From Alkalihalobacillus sp047302405 (GTDB lineage: Bacteria; Bacillota; Bacilli; Bacillales; Bacillaceae_D): 64,000 nt of DNA. Position 1 is the stretch's first letter. Each line of letters opens with the position of its first letter. Where the stretch lies: assembly GCF_047302405.1 (NCBI RefSeq), contig NZ_CP154853.1, forward strand, positions 4,092,001 to 4,156,000, given 5' to 3'. The notes beneath the pieces are model-generated. The model searched no databases and was not told where the DNA came from. It saw nothing but the letters and a program-made list of their open reading frames with translations. The translations under genes and the position numbers were made by a program. Positions 52,796-62,435 of the stretch are shown here, piece by piece.

Positions 52796-52820
52796 AAACC
52801 TCCATTACGGGGGTTTTTTA
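52796..52820 (+). terminator. Terminator of the DUF368 gene
   Basis: Arms AAACCTCC (52796-52803) and GGGGGTTT (52809-52816), five-base loop, T-run. Confidence 0.85.
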
Positions 52821-52908
52821 CTTATATAATAGGTGATCGCTTTCCCTGAAGACTTAAATAAGCTAAAATAGACAAAGATATGGAAAACTGTGAAAGATGT
52901 TTCGATAA

Positions 52909-52936
52909 TTGCGTTCATTTTTGCGTATTTTATAGT
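52909..52936 (+). promoter_or_regulatory. Putative promoter of yybS-gdpP-rplI-dnaC
   Basis: TTGCGT at 52909-52914 and TATAGT at 52931-52936, 16-base spacer. It lies between 10-bp inverted repeats AAGATGTTTC (52894-52903) and GAAACATCTT (52959-52968), a possible control element of unknown kind. Confidence 0.4.
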
Positions 52937-53017
52937 TAAGGATGCTTTAGTTTACCTTGAAACATCTTCAACTTGAAGAAGCTAAAACTTATGAGTTTGG
53001 CAAAATGAGGTGAACTA

Positions 53018-53953
53018 GTGGAACAACGACGAACGTTAATTGAGGGAGCGATGATGGCGGCGCTTTTTTCAATTATTCTTTTAGCTACATTATTTATCCC
53101 TATATTAGGAATTTTATTTTTATGGTTTTTACCATTACCCTTTATCATATTTGGAGTTCGAGCTGGCTTAAAAGCGAATGGAATTACATGGCTTGTTGCG
53201 ATGTTTTTAGCTCTTATTTTAACAGGGCCACTTGGGTTGTTAATTGCTTTATTTTTTGGAACATGCGGGCTTGTGATAGGAGAGATTTATCGTCGTAATT
53301 TAGGTGGTTTTTCTCAAATATTAGGAGCTGGATTGACCTTTACGACCGCTATGGTGATTGCTTATGTGGTCAGTACTGCGATTTTTGGTATCGATCCAAT
53401 GACCGCTGGGCGTGATTCAATGTATCTTCAAATTGATTTTGTTAAGTCGACTTTAGGTTCGATGGGGAATACAGAAGCGATTGAGCAAATGTATCAAATG
53501 GCTGATTTACTTCTTTATTTAGCTCCCCTTATGATTGTGATGAGTGGGGTTACCATAGCTGTAATAACGGTTGCTTTAAGTAATATGGTACTCAAACGTC
53601 TTGGATTTAAGTATAAGAAGATGCCACCTTTTAGAGAGTGGAAGTTTCCGCGTTCCTTTATTTGGTATTTTTTACTTGTTATGATACTTTCCTTAATTGG
53701 CTTTGAAGAAGGAACAACGATGTTCTTAGCTATTACTAACCTTTACTTTCTTCTTGGGTTTGTGATGATTGTGCAAGGGTTTAGTTTTATTTTTAATTAT
53801 TTTCATACAGTCAATAAGTCAAAAGCATGGCCTATTGTCATCGTCGTTGTTTGCTTTTTGTTTTCGCCATTAATGGAAATCGTCAAAATTCTAGGGATAA
53901 TCGATCTAGGCTTTGATTTACGAACGTGGATTAAGAATAAGAAGAAAAAATAG
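53018..53953 (+). CDS. yybS: YybS family membrane protein (DUF2232)
   Basis: 311 residues from GTG 53018, with GAGGTG upstream. About eight membrane helices, opening RRTLIEGAMMAALFSIILLA as in DUF2232 proteins, which resemble the S-components of ECF transporters. Function unknown. It lies 11 bases before gdpP, the usual neighbour. Confidence 0.88.
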   Translation: MEQRRTLIEGAMMAALFSIILLATLFIPILGILFLWFLPLPFIIFGVRAGLKANGITWLVAMFLALILTGPLGLLIALFFGTCGLVIGEIYRRNLGGFSQILGAGLTFTTAMVIAYVVSTAIFGIDPMTAGRDSMYLQIDFVKSTLGSMGNTEAIEQMYQMADLLLYLAPLMIVMSGVTIAVITVALSNMVLKRLGFKYKKMPPFREWKFPRSFIWYFLLVMILSLIGFEEGTTMFLAITNLYFLLGFVMIVQGFSFIFNYFHTVNKSKAWPIVIVVVCFLFSPLMEIVKILGIIDLGFDLRTWIKNKKKK

Positions 53954-53964
53954 GAGCTGACCAT

Positions 53965-55929
53965 ATGCCGAAGTTCTTACTGAGACACCTGTCTGGATAT
54001 CATGTAATCGGCTTGTTTCTTTTCACCGGATTATTAGTAGGGATCGTAACATTTTATAATTGGAAGCTCGGTCTTATTACTTTCATTCTGTTATTAGGTC
54101 TATTGATTTATGCTTGGCAAGCGAAAGATGCGTTTATCAAAGATATGGAGGAGTATGTCTCGACTCTTTCCTACCGTGTCCAAAAGGCCGGAGAAGAAGC
54201 GGTTTTGAATTTACCTGTTGGAATGCTTCTTTATAACGAGCATTTAAAAATTCAGTGGATGAATCCGTTTGTAAGCTCAATTATCGACAAAGATACGATC
54301 GGTGAAGGTTTACAGGAAGTTCATGAAAAGTTAGTTGAGATGATTGAAGAGAATATAGATGAAGAGATTATTTCGATCGAGTCCAATTCCTATCATGTCC
54401 AGTTAAAACAAGATGAACGCCTGTTTTATTTAATTGATGTGACAGAAGTAGAAGAAACTAAAAGGTTATTTGTTAACACGCAGACGGTCGTCGCCTTTCT
54501 TTTACTTGATAACTATGATGATGTGACCCAAGGGTTGGAGGAGCAAGTTCGGAGTAAGCTAGTAAGTCAAATCACTCAAGCGATTAATAATTGGGGACAG
54601 GAGTATGATATTTTCCTCAGACGAACATCCTCAGACCGATTTATCGCGATTATGAATCATCGTGTTTTAAAAAAGATTGAACAAAATAAATTTGAGCTTA
54701 TAGACCAAGTTCGTGAAATTTCAGGAAAAGAAAAAGTCCCACTGACGTTAAGTATTGGAATTGGTACGGGGGATACGTCAATTCGTGAATTAGGTCAACT
54801 GGCTCAATCAAGCTTAGATTTAGCGTTAGGTCGAGGTGGAGATCAAGTCGCGATCAAGCAGAAAAATGGGAAATTTCGTTTTTATGGGGGCAAATCGAAT
54901 GCGGTCGAGAAAAGGACGCGTGTTCGAGCAAGAGTGATATCCCATGCTTTACGTGATTTTGTTTTAGATAGTGATCAAGTGATGGTGATGGGCCATAAAA
55001 ACCCTGATATGGACGCCATTGGTGCCGCTATTGGTGTGTTAAAAATTGCGGAAGTGAATCAAAAGGAAGGTTATGTGATTTTAGATTCTAACGATGTTAA
55101 TCCTGATGTGGGACGTTTAATGGAGGAAATTGAAGTTCATGATCATTTATGGTCGCAATTTATTACTCCAGAAGAAGCGTTAGAGGAAGTAACAGAAAAG
55201 ACCTTACTCGTTATTGTCGATACGCATAAGCCGAGTATGGTAATTGAAGAGAAGTTATTAGAGCGGGTTGAGCGAATTGTTGTCCTTGATCATCACCGTC
55301 GTGGCGAGGAATTTATTAATGATCCTGTTCTCGTGTATATGGAACCTTATGCCTCATCAACAGCAGAGCTTGTCACAGAGCTATTAGAATATCAACCAAA
55401 GAAATTGAAGCTCGATCGTTTAGAAGCGACGGCTCTTTTAGCTGGAATTGTTGTCGATACAAAAAGTTTCTCCAATCGAACAGGCGCGAGAACCTTTGAT
55501 GCGGCCTCTTATTTACGTTCCAATGGGGCGGATACGACGCTTGTTCAAAATTTGTTAAAAGAAGATTTGGATCACTATGTGAAAAGAGCACAGCTGGTCG
55601 AAAATACGGAATACTATCGCCAAGGATATGCGATTGCTACGGCAGATGAGAACGAGACCTTTAATCAGATAACGATTGCCCAAGCGGCGGATACATTGTT
55701 GACGATGAAAGGGGTAGACGCTTCTTTTGTCATCTCCAACCGTACGGATGGCTGTGTCTCGATTAGTGCACGCTCTTTAGGGAACGTAAATGTTCAACTC
55801 ATTATGGAACATTTAGGTGGTGGTGGCCATCTTACAAATGCTGCTACTCAAATAGAAAATGTTACAATAGAAGAAGCGAAAGTAAAATTGCAAGAAGTGA
55901 TTGATGAAACATTAGAAGGGGGAAATTAA
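53965..55929 (+). CDS. gdpP: Cyclic-di-AMP phosphodiesterase GdpP
   Basis: 654 residues. Two N-terminal membrane helices (1-55), a PAS domain (about 75-150), a degenerate GGDEF domain (about 170-305), then DHH (MVMGHKNPDMDAIGAAIG; VLDHHRRGEEF) and DHHA1 domains (MEHLGGGGHLTNAA). The DHH/DHHA1 part hydrolyses c-di-AMP, which controls potassium, osmolyte and wall homeostasis. Followed after one base by rplI. Confidence 0.97.
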   Translation: MPKFLLRHLSGYHVIGLFLFTGLLVGIVTFYNWKLGLITFILLLGLLIYAWQAKDAFIKDMEEYVSTLSYRVQKAGEEAVLNLPVGMLLYNEHLKIQWMNPFVSSIIDKDTIGEGLQEVHEKLVEMIEENIDEEIISIESNSYHVQLKQDERLFYLIDVTEVEETKRLFVNTQTVVAFLLLDNYDDVTQGLEEQVRSKLVSQITQAINNWGQEYDIFLRRTSSDRFIAIMNHRVLKKIEQNKFELIDQVREISGKEKVPLTLSIGIGTGDTSIRELGQLAQSSLDLALGRGGDQVAIKQKNGKFRFYGGKSNAVEKRTRVRARVISHALRDFVLDSDQVMVMGHKNPDMDAIGAAIGVLKIAEVNQKEGYVILDSNDVNPDVGRLMEEIEVHDHLWSQFITPEEALEEVTEKTLLVIVDTHKPSMVIEEKLLERVERIVVLDHHRRGEEFINDPVLVYMEPYASSTAELVTELLEYQPKKLKLDRLEATALLAGIVVDTKSFSNRTGARTFDAASYLRSNGADTTLVQNLLKEDLDHYVKRAQLVENTEYYRQGYAIATADENETFNQITIAQAADTLLTMKGVDASFVISNRTDGCVSISARSLGNVNVQLIMEHLGGGGHLTNAATQIENVTIEEAKVKLQEVIDETLEGGN

Positions 55930-55930
55930 A

Positions 55931-56374
55931 GTGAAAGTCATATTCTTAAGTGATGTAAAAGGAAAAGGAAAAAAAGGCGAAGTGAAAAACGTGTCAGAAG
56001 GGTATGCACGTAATTTCCTATTACCAAAAAATTTGGCAGTAGAAGCAACAAACTCTAATGTAAAAGATTTAGAGGCGAAAAAGAAAAGTGTTCAAAAAAA
56101 GACAGAAGAAGAGTTAGAGGAAGCCAAAGCGTATCAAGCGAAATTAGAAGCAGCAGAAGTGACGATTAAGGCAAAGTCAGGTGAGGGTGGCCGTTTGTTT
56201 GGGGCTGTCTCAACTAAACAAATTGCGGAGACATTAGCTTCCATGAAACTAAAAGTAGATAAACGTAAAATTTTGCTTGATGATCCGATTCGTTCTTTAG
56301 GCTATACAAATGTGCCGATTAAAATTCATCCAGAGGTTATTGCTACTGTTAAGGTTCATGTTGTCGAACAATAA
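55931..56374 (+). CDS. rplI: 50S ribosomal protein L9
   Basis: 147 residues starting at GTG 55931 (MKVIFLSDVKGKGKKGEVKNV). Classic L9: N-terminal RNA-binding lobe, long helix (AKKKSVQKKTEEELEEAKAY) and C-terminal lobe (KAKSGEGGRLFGAVSTKQI). The ribosome-binding site AGGGGG lies in the end of gdpP, so the two are coupled. Confidence 0.97.
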   Translation: MKVIFLSDVKGKGKKGEVKNVSEGYARNFLLPKNLAVEATNSNVKDLEAKKKSVQKKTEEELEEAKAYQAKLEAAEVTIKAKSGEGGRLFGAVSTKQIAETLASMKLKVDKRKILLDDPIRSLGYTNVPIKIHPEVIATVKVHVVEQ

Positions 56375-56422
56375 GAAGCAGTTATTGTTAACAGAGCGAT
56401 TCCTGAGAAAGGAAAATTGAGT

Positions 56423-57787
56423 ATGAGTGATTTATTTGCTGACCGCACACCACCGCAAAATATAGAAGCTGAGCAAGCTGTATTGGGGGCGATCTTTTTA
56501 GAGGATACGGCTCTCGTTACGGCATCTGAGCGTTTACAGCCAGAAGATTTTTACCGAGCGGCTCATCAACGAATCTATGAAATCATGCTTGATCTTGCCG
56601 AAAAGGGAGAACCTGTTGACTTAGTCACGTTGACCTCAGAGCTTCAGGACCGAAAATGGCTAGATGACATTGGTGGAATGGCTTATTTGGCTGATTTGGC
56701 AAATGCCGTGCCTACCGCTGCTAATGTGGAGTACTATAGCCGCATCGTTGAAGAAAAATCGGTTTTAAGACGTCTCATCCGCGTGGCGACCAATATTGCC
56801 GCAGAAGGATACACGAGTGAAGATGAAGTGGATGCCATTTTAGATGATGCAGAGAAAACGATTTTAGATGTAGCTCAACGTAAAAATACAAGTGCCTTTG
56901 TTTCCATCAAAGACGTACTTGTTGAAACATATGAAAACATTGAAATGCTTCAAAATCAAAAAGGCGATATTACTGGGATTCCAACCGGCTTTGTTGAGCT
57001 TGATAAAATGACAGCTGGTTTTCAGCGAAACGATTTAATTATTGTCGCGGCCAGACCTTCTGTTGGTAAAACAGCCTTTGCTTTAAACATTGCTCAAAAC
57101 GTCGCCACAAAGACGGATGAGAATGTCGCGATTTTCAGTTTGGAGATGGGAGCGAGCCAGCTTGTGCAACGTATGTTGTGTGCAGAAGGGAATATTGATG
57201 CCCAACGTATGAGAACAGGAGCCTTAACGTCTGAGGATTGGCAAAAGTTAACGATGGCGATGGGAAGTTTAGCGAAAGCGGGTATTTATATTGATGATAC
57301 CCCCGGAATCAAAGTTGGTGAAATTCGAGCTAAATGCCGTCGTTTAAAACAAGAAAGCGGTCTTGGTATGATTATGATTGATTACTTGCAGCTCATTCAA
57401 GGGAATGGCCGTAGTGGCGAAAACCGTCAACAGGAAGTGTCTGAGATTTCACGTACATTAAAGGGGATTGCCAGGGAGTTAGAAGTGCCGGTTATTGCCC
57501 TTTCACAGCTATCTCGTGGCGTAGAATCAAGGCAAGATAAACGCCCAATGATGTCTGATATCAGGGAATCAGGAAGTATCGAGCAAGATGCCGATATCGT
57601 TGCCTTTTTATATCGTGATGATTATTATGATAAAGAATCTGAAAATCAAAACATTATCGAAATTATAATCGCGAAACAGCGTAACGGTCCAGTTGGGACG
57701 GTCGAACTCGCATTCGTAAAAGAATATAATAAATTCGTGAATTTAGACCGGCGTCATGACGAAAGAGATATGCCGCCAGGAGCTTAA
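56423..57787 (+). CDS. dnaC: Replicative DNA helicase (DnaB family; DnaC in Bacillus)
   Basis: 454 residues from ATG 56423 (MSDLFADRTPPQNIEAEQAV), the length of the B. subtilis protein. N-terminal DnaG-interacting domain. RecA-type motor with Walker A ARPSVGKTAFALNIA, Walker B MIMIDYLQLIQG and arginine-finger region LSRGVESRQDKRP. TTG 56417 is possible but too close to the ribosome-binding site AAAGGA. No intein or insertion. Confidence 0.97.
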   Translation: MSDLFADRTPPQNIEAEQAVLGAIFLEDTALVTASERLQPEDFYRAAHQRIYEIMLDLAEKGEPVDLVTLTSELQDRKWLDDIGGMAYLADLANAVPTAANVEYYSRIVEEKSVLRRLIRVATNIAAEGYTSEDEVDAILDDAEKTILDVAQRKNTSAFVSIKDVLVETYENIEMLQNQKGDITGIPTGFVELDKMTAGFQRNDLIIVAARPSVGKTAFALNIAQNVATKTDENVAIFSLEMGASQLVQRMLCAEGNIDAQRMRTGALTSEDWQKLTMAMGSLAKAGIYIDDTPGIKVGEIRAKCRRLKQESGLGMIMIDYLQLIQGNGRSGENRQQEVSEISRTLKGIARELEVPVIALSQLSRGVESRQDKRPMMSDIRESGSIEQDADIVAFLYRDDYYDKESENQNIIEIIIAKQRNGPVGTVELAFVKEYNKFVNLDRRHDERDMPPGA

Positions 57788-57860
57788 GTTTGATTGTGTT
57801 ATTGTGGAGCCGTTAAGATAAAGCTGCCACTGGAATTGGATTAGGTTAGTTTAAAGAGCA

Positions 57861-57906
57861 GGACTGTTTCAAAAGGTCATTCGACCATTTGAGACAGTCC
57901 TTTTTT
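57861..57906 (+). terminator. Terminator of dnaC
   Basis: 18-base arms at 57861-57878 and 57883-57900 with few mismatches, then TTTTTT. Confidence 0.9.
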
Positions 57907-57936
57907 GTTAATGAAAGATGTTTGTTTTGTTGATGG

Positions 57937-58000
57937 TGATAAGTAATGAAAAGAGAGTGCTAGGGAAATTAGTACGAATAAAAGGCTAATGAGCAATGAA
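57937..58000 (+). repeat. 51-bp repeat family, cluster C (partial)
   Basis: Contains ATAAGTAATGAAAA and then ATTAGTACGAATAA with GCAATGAAAG, fitting the unit of clusters A and B, more diverged. Confidence 0.55.
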
Positions 58001-58093
58001 AGGGTTTATACATATAATCGCAGCGTGTAGCAAATAATAGGATGTGCATTTAAACTTGAAAAAGCTTTCATTTATTAGAATTATTTGAGTGTT

Positions 58094-58168
58094 TTCACGA
58101 ACAAACTAAAAATAATTTTACAATAATGTTCGTGTTTTGTTGACGTTTCACCCTTAAATTGTTATACT
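58094..58168 (+). promoter_or_regulatory. purA promoter with paired PurR boxes
   Basis: -35 TTGACG at 58140-58145 and -10 TATACT at 58163-58168, 17-base spacer. Upstream are two opposed CGAACA cores, at 58098-58103 on the plus strand and as TGTTCG at 58127-58132, with A/T-rich surroundings: the PurR PurBox pair. This predicts repression of purA by PurR when purines are plentiful. Confidence 0.8.
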
Positions 58169-58227
58169 AATCAATGGTTTTTGAATAAAAATACTCGGCT
58201 CGTACGTCCGAGGCGGAGGTGCAACAG

Positions 58228-59514
58228 ATGGCATCAGTTGTTGTAGTTGGTACACAATGGGGCGATGAAGGAAAAGGAAAGATAACAGATTATCTTTCAG
58301 AAAAAGCAGAGGTTGTCGCTCGCTATCAAGGTGGAAATAATGCAGGACATACGATTGTATTTGATGGAGTAAAGTACAAACTTCATCTCATTCCATCAGG
58401 GATTTTTTATAAAGATAAAGTATGTGTAATTGGAAACGGAATGGTGATTGATCCGAAAGCACTTGTCGAAGAATTAACTTATTTACATGAACGTAATATT
58501 GATACAAGCAATTTAAGAATTTCAAATCGTGCCCATGTTATTTTACCTTACCACTTAAAACAAGATATTGTGGAAGAAGAGCGTAAAGGTGATAACAAAA
58601 TCGGGACGACGAAAAAAGGGATCGGCCCAGCTTATATGGATAAAGCGGCTCGGATCGGAATTCGTATTGCTGATCTTTTAGATAAAGAAGTATTTGAAGA
58701 GAAGCTTGTTCGAAACTTAGAAGAGAAAAATCGTCTTTTTGAAAAATATTATGAGACGACTGGTTTTACAAAAGAAGAAATCTTAGAAGAGTATTATGGA
58801 TATGGTCAACAAATTGCTGAGCTTGTTTGTGATACATCTGTCGTCTTAAGTGATGCTCTTGATGATGGCCGTCGTGTTCTTTTTGAAGGAGCGCAAGGGG
58901 TTATGCTTGATATTGATCAAGGTACATACCCATTTGTGACGTCATCTAACCCAATTGCTGGTGGAGTAACTATTGGTTCAGGTGTAGGACCTTCAAAAAT
59001 TAATCATGTGGTTGGGGTGTCAAAAGCTTATACGACTCGTGTTGGTGATGGCCCATTCCCAACAGAGTTAGTTGATGAAATTGGTGACCAAATTCGTGAA
59101 GTTGGGAATGAGTATGGTACAACTACAGGCCGTCCACGTCGTGTTGGTTGGTTTGATTCAGTTGTCGTTCGCCATGCACGTCGTGTGAGTGGATTGACGG
59201 ATCTTTCATTAAACTCAATCGACGTTTTAACAGGGATTGAAACATTAAAGATTTGTACCGCTTATAAATATCGTGGTGAAGTTGTCGAAGAATTCCCTGC
59301 AAGTCTTAAAGTTCTTGCAGAATGTGAACCTGTTTATGAAGAATTACCTGGTTGGACGGAAGATATTACAGGAGTAAAATCTTTACATGAACTTCCAGAA
59401 AATGCTCGTCATTATATTGAGCGTGTTTCCCAATTAACAGGTATTCCATTAACGATTTTCTCTGTTGGACCAGATCGTAACCAAACAAATCTTGTTCGTG
59501 GAGTTTTTGCTTAA
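58228..59514 (+). CDS. purA: Adenylosuccinate synthetase
   Basis: Makes adenylosuccinate from IMP, aspartate and GTP, the first step from IMP to AMP. 428 residues from ATG 58228 (MASVVVVGTQWGDEGKGKI), with GGAGG upstream. P-loop GDEGKGK, then NNAGHTI, KKGIGPAYMDKAAR, and TGRPRRVGWFDSV. A hairpin at 59532-59581 (GAAAACG...CGTTTTC) follows without a good T-run. Confidence 0.98.
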   Translation: MASVVVVGTQWGDEGKGKITDYLSEKAEVVARYQGGNNAGHTIVFDGVKYKLHLIPSGIFYKDKVCVIGNGMVIDPKALVEELTYLHERNIDTSNLRISNRAHVILPYHLKQDIVEEERKGDNKIGTTKKGIGPAYMDKAARIGIRIADLLDKEVFEEKLVRNLEEKNRLFEKYYETTGFTKEEILEEYYGYGQQIAELVCDTSVVLSDALDDGRRVLFEGAQGVMLDIDQGTYPFVTSSNPIAGGVTIGSGVGPSKINHVVGVSKAYTTRVGDGPFPTELVDEIGDQIREVGNEYGTTTGRPRRVGWFDSVVVRHARRVSGLTDLSLNSIDVLTGIETLKICTAYKYRGEVVEEFPASLKVLAECEPVYEELPGWTEDITGVKSLHELPENARHYIERVSQLTGIPLTIFSVGPDRNQTNLVRGVFA

Positions 59515-59653
59515 TTGCACTAGTTAAGAAAATGAAAACGGCGAAAATGCAAGGAAAGGCTTGTGTTTTCGCTACGTTTTCGATATGCTAATGAAGGTTG
59601 TTTTAGAAATTTTGTGTTTCCACAAAAAAAATAAAAATATTTTATAAAAATAC

Positions 59654-59682
59654 TTGCAGTAGTGTTTTGTCTGTGGTATTAT
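59654..59682 (+). promoter_or_regulatory. Promoter of the tRNA cluster
   Basis: TTGCAG at 59654-59659 and TATTAT at 59677-59682, 17-base spacer, 41 bases before the first tRNA. Confidence 0.7.
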
Positions 59683-59723
59683 AAATCTTGTCGCTAAGGC
59701 GAGTAAGACAAGCAAGATAATAG

Positions 59724-59799
59724 GAGCCATTAGCTCAGTCGGTAGAGCATCTGACTTTTAATCAGAGGGTCGAAGGTTCAAGTCCTTCATGGCTCACCA
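59724..59799 (+). tRNA. tRNA-Lys (anticodon TTT)
   Basis: Acceptor GAGCCAT/ATGGCTC, D arm with AGCTCAGTCGGTAGAGC, anticodon loop CTTTTAA, T arm GGTTCAAGTCC, encoded CCA. Confidence 0.97.
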
Positions 59800-59823
59800 T
59801 TACTCTTAAATTTTAAGTGTATT

Positions 59824-59898
59824 GGCCCGTTGGTCAAGCGGTTAAGACACCGCCCTTTCACGGCGGTAACACGGGTTCGAATCCCGTACGGGTCACCA
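59824..59898 (+). tRNA. tRNA-Glu (anticodon TTC)
   Basis: Acceptor GGCCCGT/ACGGGTC, anticodon loop CTTTCAC, T arm GGGTTCGAATCCC, encoded CCA. Confidence 0.97.
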
Positions 59899-59920
59899 AT
59901 TTTTATTTTATCTTTAATAC

Positions 59921-59997
59921 GGTCCGGTAGTTCAGTTGGTTAGAATGCCTGCCTGTCACGCAGGAGGTCGCGGGTTCGAGTCCCGTCCGGACCGCCA
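59921..59997 (+). tRNA. tRNA-Asp (anticodon GTC)
   Basis: Acceptor GGTCCGG/CCGGACC, anticodon loop CTGTCAC, T arm CGGGTTCGAGTCCCG, encoded CCA. Confidence 0.97.
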
Positions 59998-60027
59998 TGA
60001 GTTTTATATTTCGGTTATTTTTAAGTT

Positions 60028-60103
60028 GGCTTGGTAGCTCAGTCGGTAGAGCAATGGACTGAAAATCCATGTGTCGGCGGTTCGATTCCGTCCCAAGCCA
60101 CCA
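60028..60103 (+). tRNA. tRNA-Phe (anticodon GAA)
   Basis: Acceptor GGCTTGG/CCAAGCC, anticodon loop CTGAAAA, T arm GCGGTTCGATTCCGT, encoded CCA. Confidence 0.97.
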
Positions 60104-60112
60104 TTTTTTTAT

Positions 60113-60185
<73 letters not shown>

Positions 60186-60281
60186 TTTTATATAGATTTT
60201 ACTTTTTGTTCAGTATGCAATGGCATGCTTTTTTATTTGGATAAATATTAGTAGAATTTTTTGAATGGTTATTAGTTGTAT

Positions 60282-60320
60282 AAAAGGCAGATAGGAAAAC
60301 TCCTATCTGCCTTTTATACT
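60282..60320 (+). terminator. Terminator of the tRNA cluster
   Basis: 15-base perfect arms at 60282-60296 and 60301-60315 with a four-base loop. The following spacer to 60735 has no gene; TTGACT at 60585-60590 with TATGCT at 60606-60611 could be the next promoter, though the spacer is only 15 bases. Confidence 0.85.
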
Positions 60321-60735
60321 TGTTACCGTAAAAGTGCACCTGTTAGAAGTTAAAATCGTTTCTTATCCGATTAGGGTATGTGACGGTTTTTTTGTTTTTT
60401 AGGGAATAGTTGCAAAATCAATAAGTTGCCCTGTTGGTGCTGTTAGTGATTATAGTCATTTTAAGAAGTAGGAAAAGAAAGAATTAGGTTATTCACTATT
60501 GATTAAGCTGGCTAATGTGAAAAAGCAGACTTTTATCATGAATTTTTATCCAAAAAGATTACAAATCAATTTCATTTAGTAATATTGACTCACCTTAATT
60601 AGAATTATGCTAGAATGGGGGAGGTTTATTTGGTTTATATAAGAAAATTTCAAATACAAAAGCTAGATTATTAGATTATAAGAAAGAACTGATTGTACGT
60701 TTACAGGCAATTGGCGAGAGGATTTTAAAAGGATT

Positions 60736-62274
60736 ATGATAGTTTGGAATAAAGTAGAAAAACAGCAAGCAGTTGATTTACGCTTAAAGCAACCTATTTA
60801 TAAACACTGGATATTAGCGATGGTATTGCTCTTATCGATTTCAGGTGTCTCTAATGTGTTGGCTAGTTCAGATTTGATGATGGAGAAGGTTTATCATATT
60901 TATCTTGAAGAAGAGTTTATTGGGACAGTCGATGATGAAGAAGATTACTTGGGCTTTTTAAATGAGCTATTAGAAGAAGAGCAAGAGCGACATTTCGGGC
61001 TAACCTTTGATTTTAAAGAGACGATTGATGTTATACCTGAGCTCGTTTTTATCCCAAATGCGAATACGGAACAAACGAAAGAAAAGCTAGCTGAGTTACT
61101 AACGGTAAAGGCTGTGGCGACAGCTCTTGTGATTGAGGAAGACGAGGTTGTTTATTTGGCTGAACAAGAGGCAGTCGCACAGTTAAAAAAGCAAATGGTC
61201 TTAGAACAAGTTGAAGAGGAAGCTTTTGAAGAGTATGTGCTTTCTTTACAAGAAGAAGGTTCATTGAAAGTGAATGAAGAAGAAGTAGCGAGGAAGTTGC
61301 CCTCTTCAGAAAGTGGCGAGCGTGAACCGGTTCATACTAACGAAATGAATGATAAAGAGATTGGGTTAGAATTGGAAGAAAAGCTCATTAATTCGGTTTC
61401 TTTTACAACGGACATTGAAAGTAAACAAGTGCTCGTTTCACCTGAAAAAGTTAGCACTGTGGAAGAGGCATTTGAAGAAATAGAACAAGGAAAAGAGAAT
61501 GAATTTTATTATGAGGTAAAAGAAGGCGATGTTCTTGGTACAATTGCATCTGAATTAAATTTATCGATAAAGGAATTGCTTGCATTCAATGAGGATTTAA
61601 ATAAAGAGAGTGTGATCAGAGCAGGGGATAAATTACAAATAAAAACATTAGAGCCATATTTAGAAATTGAAGTTGTCGAGCATAGTAAAGTAGAAGAAGA
61701 GCTTGACTTTGACATAGAGGTTAAAGAAGATAGCAACCTTTTTAAAGGGGAAGAGAAAGTCGAGCGAAAAGGGATCCCTGGCTTACAACATGTTGAATAT
61801 AAAACGGTAAGACTAAATGGCGAAATGGTTGAACAGGAAGTGTTGAATCAACAAGTTATTGAAGAGCCCGTTAGTGAAGTCGTTAGAAAAGGAACGAAGG
61901 AAAGATCAGAACTAGCGTGGCCAGCAGATGGTGGTTATATTTCAAGTCATCAAGGAAAGCGTTGGGGAAGCTATCATAAAGGAATTGATATCGCCCGACC
62001 AAGCTCATACAGTATTTATGCGGCTGAAAGTGGAACCGTTACAGCGGTCACAAGTGGTGGAGGTTATGGAAACTATATTCGTATTCGTCATGATAATGGC
62101 TTAGAGACTTTATATGCTCATTTAAAATCGACGAGTGTTCAAGTTGGTCAGAGTGTTACAAGAGGCCAACAAATTGGGGTAATGGGCTCTACTGGAGATT
62201 CTACGGGCATTCATCTTCATTTTGAAGTGACCCGTGGCGGTAGTCTATTAAATCCGATGGACTATTTACCATAA
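60736..62274 (+). CDS. M23 family metallopeptidase with LysM and G5 domains
   Basis: 512 residues. One N-terminal membrane anchor or signal (HWILAMVLLLSISGVSNVLAS, about 25-45). A long acidic region rich in E and V, a LysM domain (YYEVKEGDVLGTIASELNLS, about 255-305), a G5-like region (RKGIPGLQHVEYKTVRLNGE), and a C-terminal LytM/M23 endopeptidase with zinc ligands in HKGIDIARP and HLHFEVTRGG. It cuts peptidoglycan cross-links on the cell surface. Position just before walRK, which controls wall hydrolases, suggests a shared role. A clear ribosome-binding site is lacking (AAAGGA only two bases from ATG). Confidence 0.9.
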   Translation: MIVWNKVEKQQAVDLRLKQPIYKHWILAMVLLLSISGVSNVLASSDLMMEKVYHIYLEEEFIGTVDDEEDYLGFLNELLEEEQERHFGLTFDFKETIDVIPELVFIPNANTEQTKEKLAELLTVKAVATALVIEEDEVVYLAEQEAVAQLKKQMVLEQVEEEAFEEYVLSLQEEGSLKVNEEEVARKLPSSESGEREPVHTNEMNDKEIGLELEEKLINSVSFTTDIESKQVLVSPEKVSTVEEAFEEIEQGKENEFYYEVKEGDVLGTIASELNLSIKELLAFNEDLNKESVIRAGDKLQIKTLEPYLEIEVVEHSKVEEELDFDIEVKEDSNLFKGEEKVERKGIPGLQHVEYKTVRLNGEMVEQEVLNQQVIEEPVSEVVRKGTKERSELAWPADGGYISSHQGKRWGSYHKGIDIARPSSYSIYAAESGTVTAVTSGGGYGNYIRIRHDNGLETLYAHLKSTSVQVGQSVTRGQQIGVMGSTGDSTGIHLHFEVTRGGSLLNPMDYLP

Positions 62275-62313
62275 TGAAGAAAGAGGCTGGGACAAACCCC
62301 TTCTCTGATAGGA

Positions 62314-62362
62314 AAAGCCGGTAACATTTTTACGAGTCAAATGTTACTGGCTTTCTTTCTAT
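62314..62362 (+). terminator. Terminator of the M23 peptidase gene
   Basis: 16-base arms at 62314-62329 and 62339-62354 (one G-T pair), then CTTTCTATTTATT. Confidence 0.92.
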
Positions 62363-62435
62363 TTATTAGAACCAAAGTGGATGGCGATGAATGGTGCTCA
62401 ATTCACCACTCCCGAAAATCATGCTCCGCGTCCTG

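Noticed and set aside
59532..59581. Terminator after purA
   Set aside because: A long hairpin is present, but it lacks a T-run, so it is mentioned only in the purA entry.
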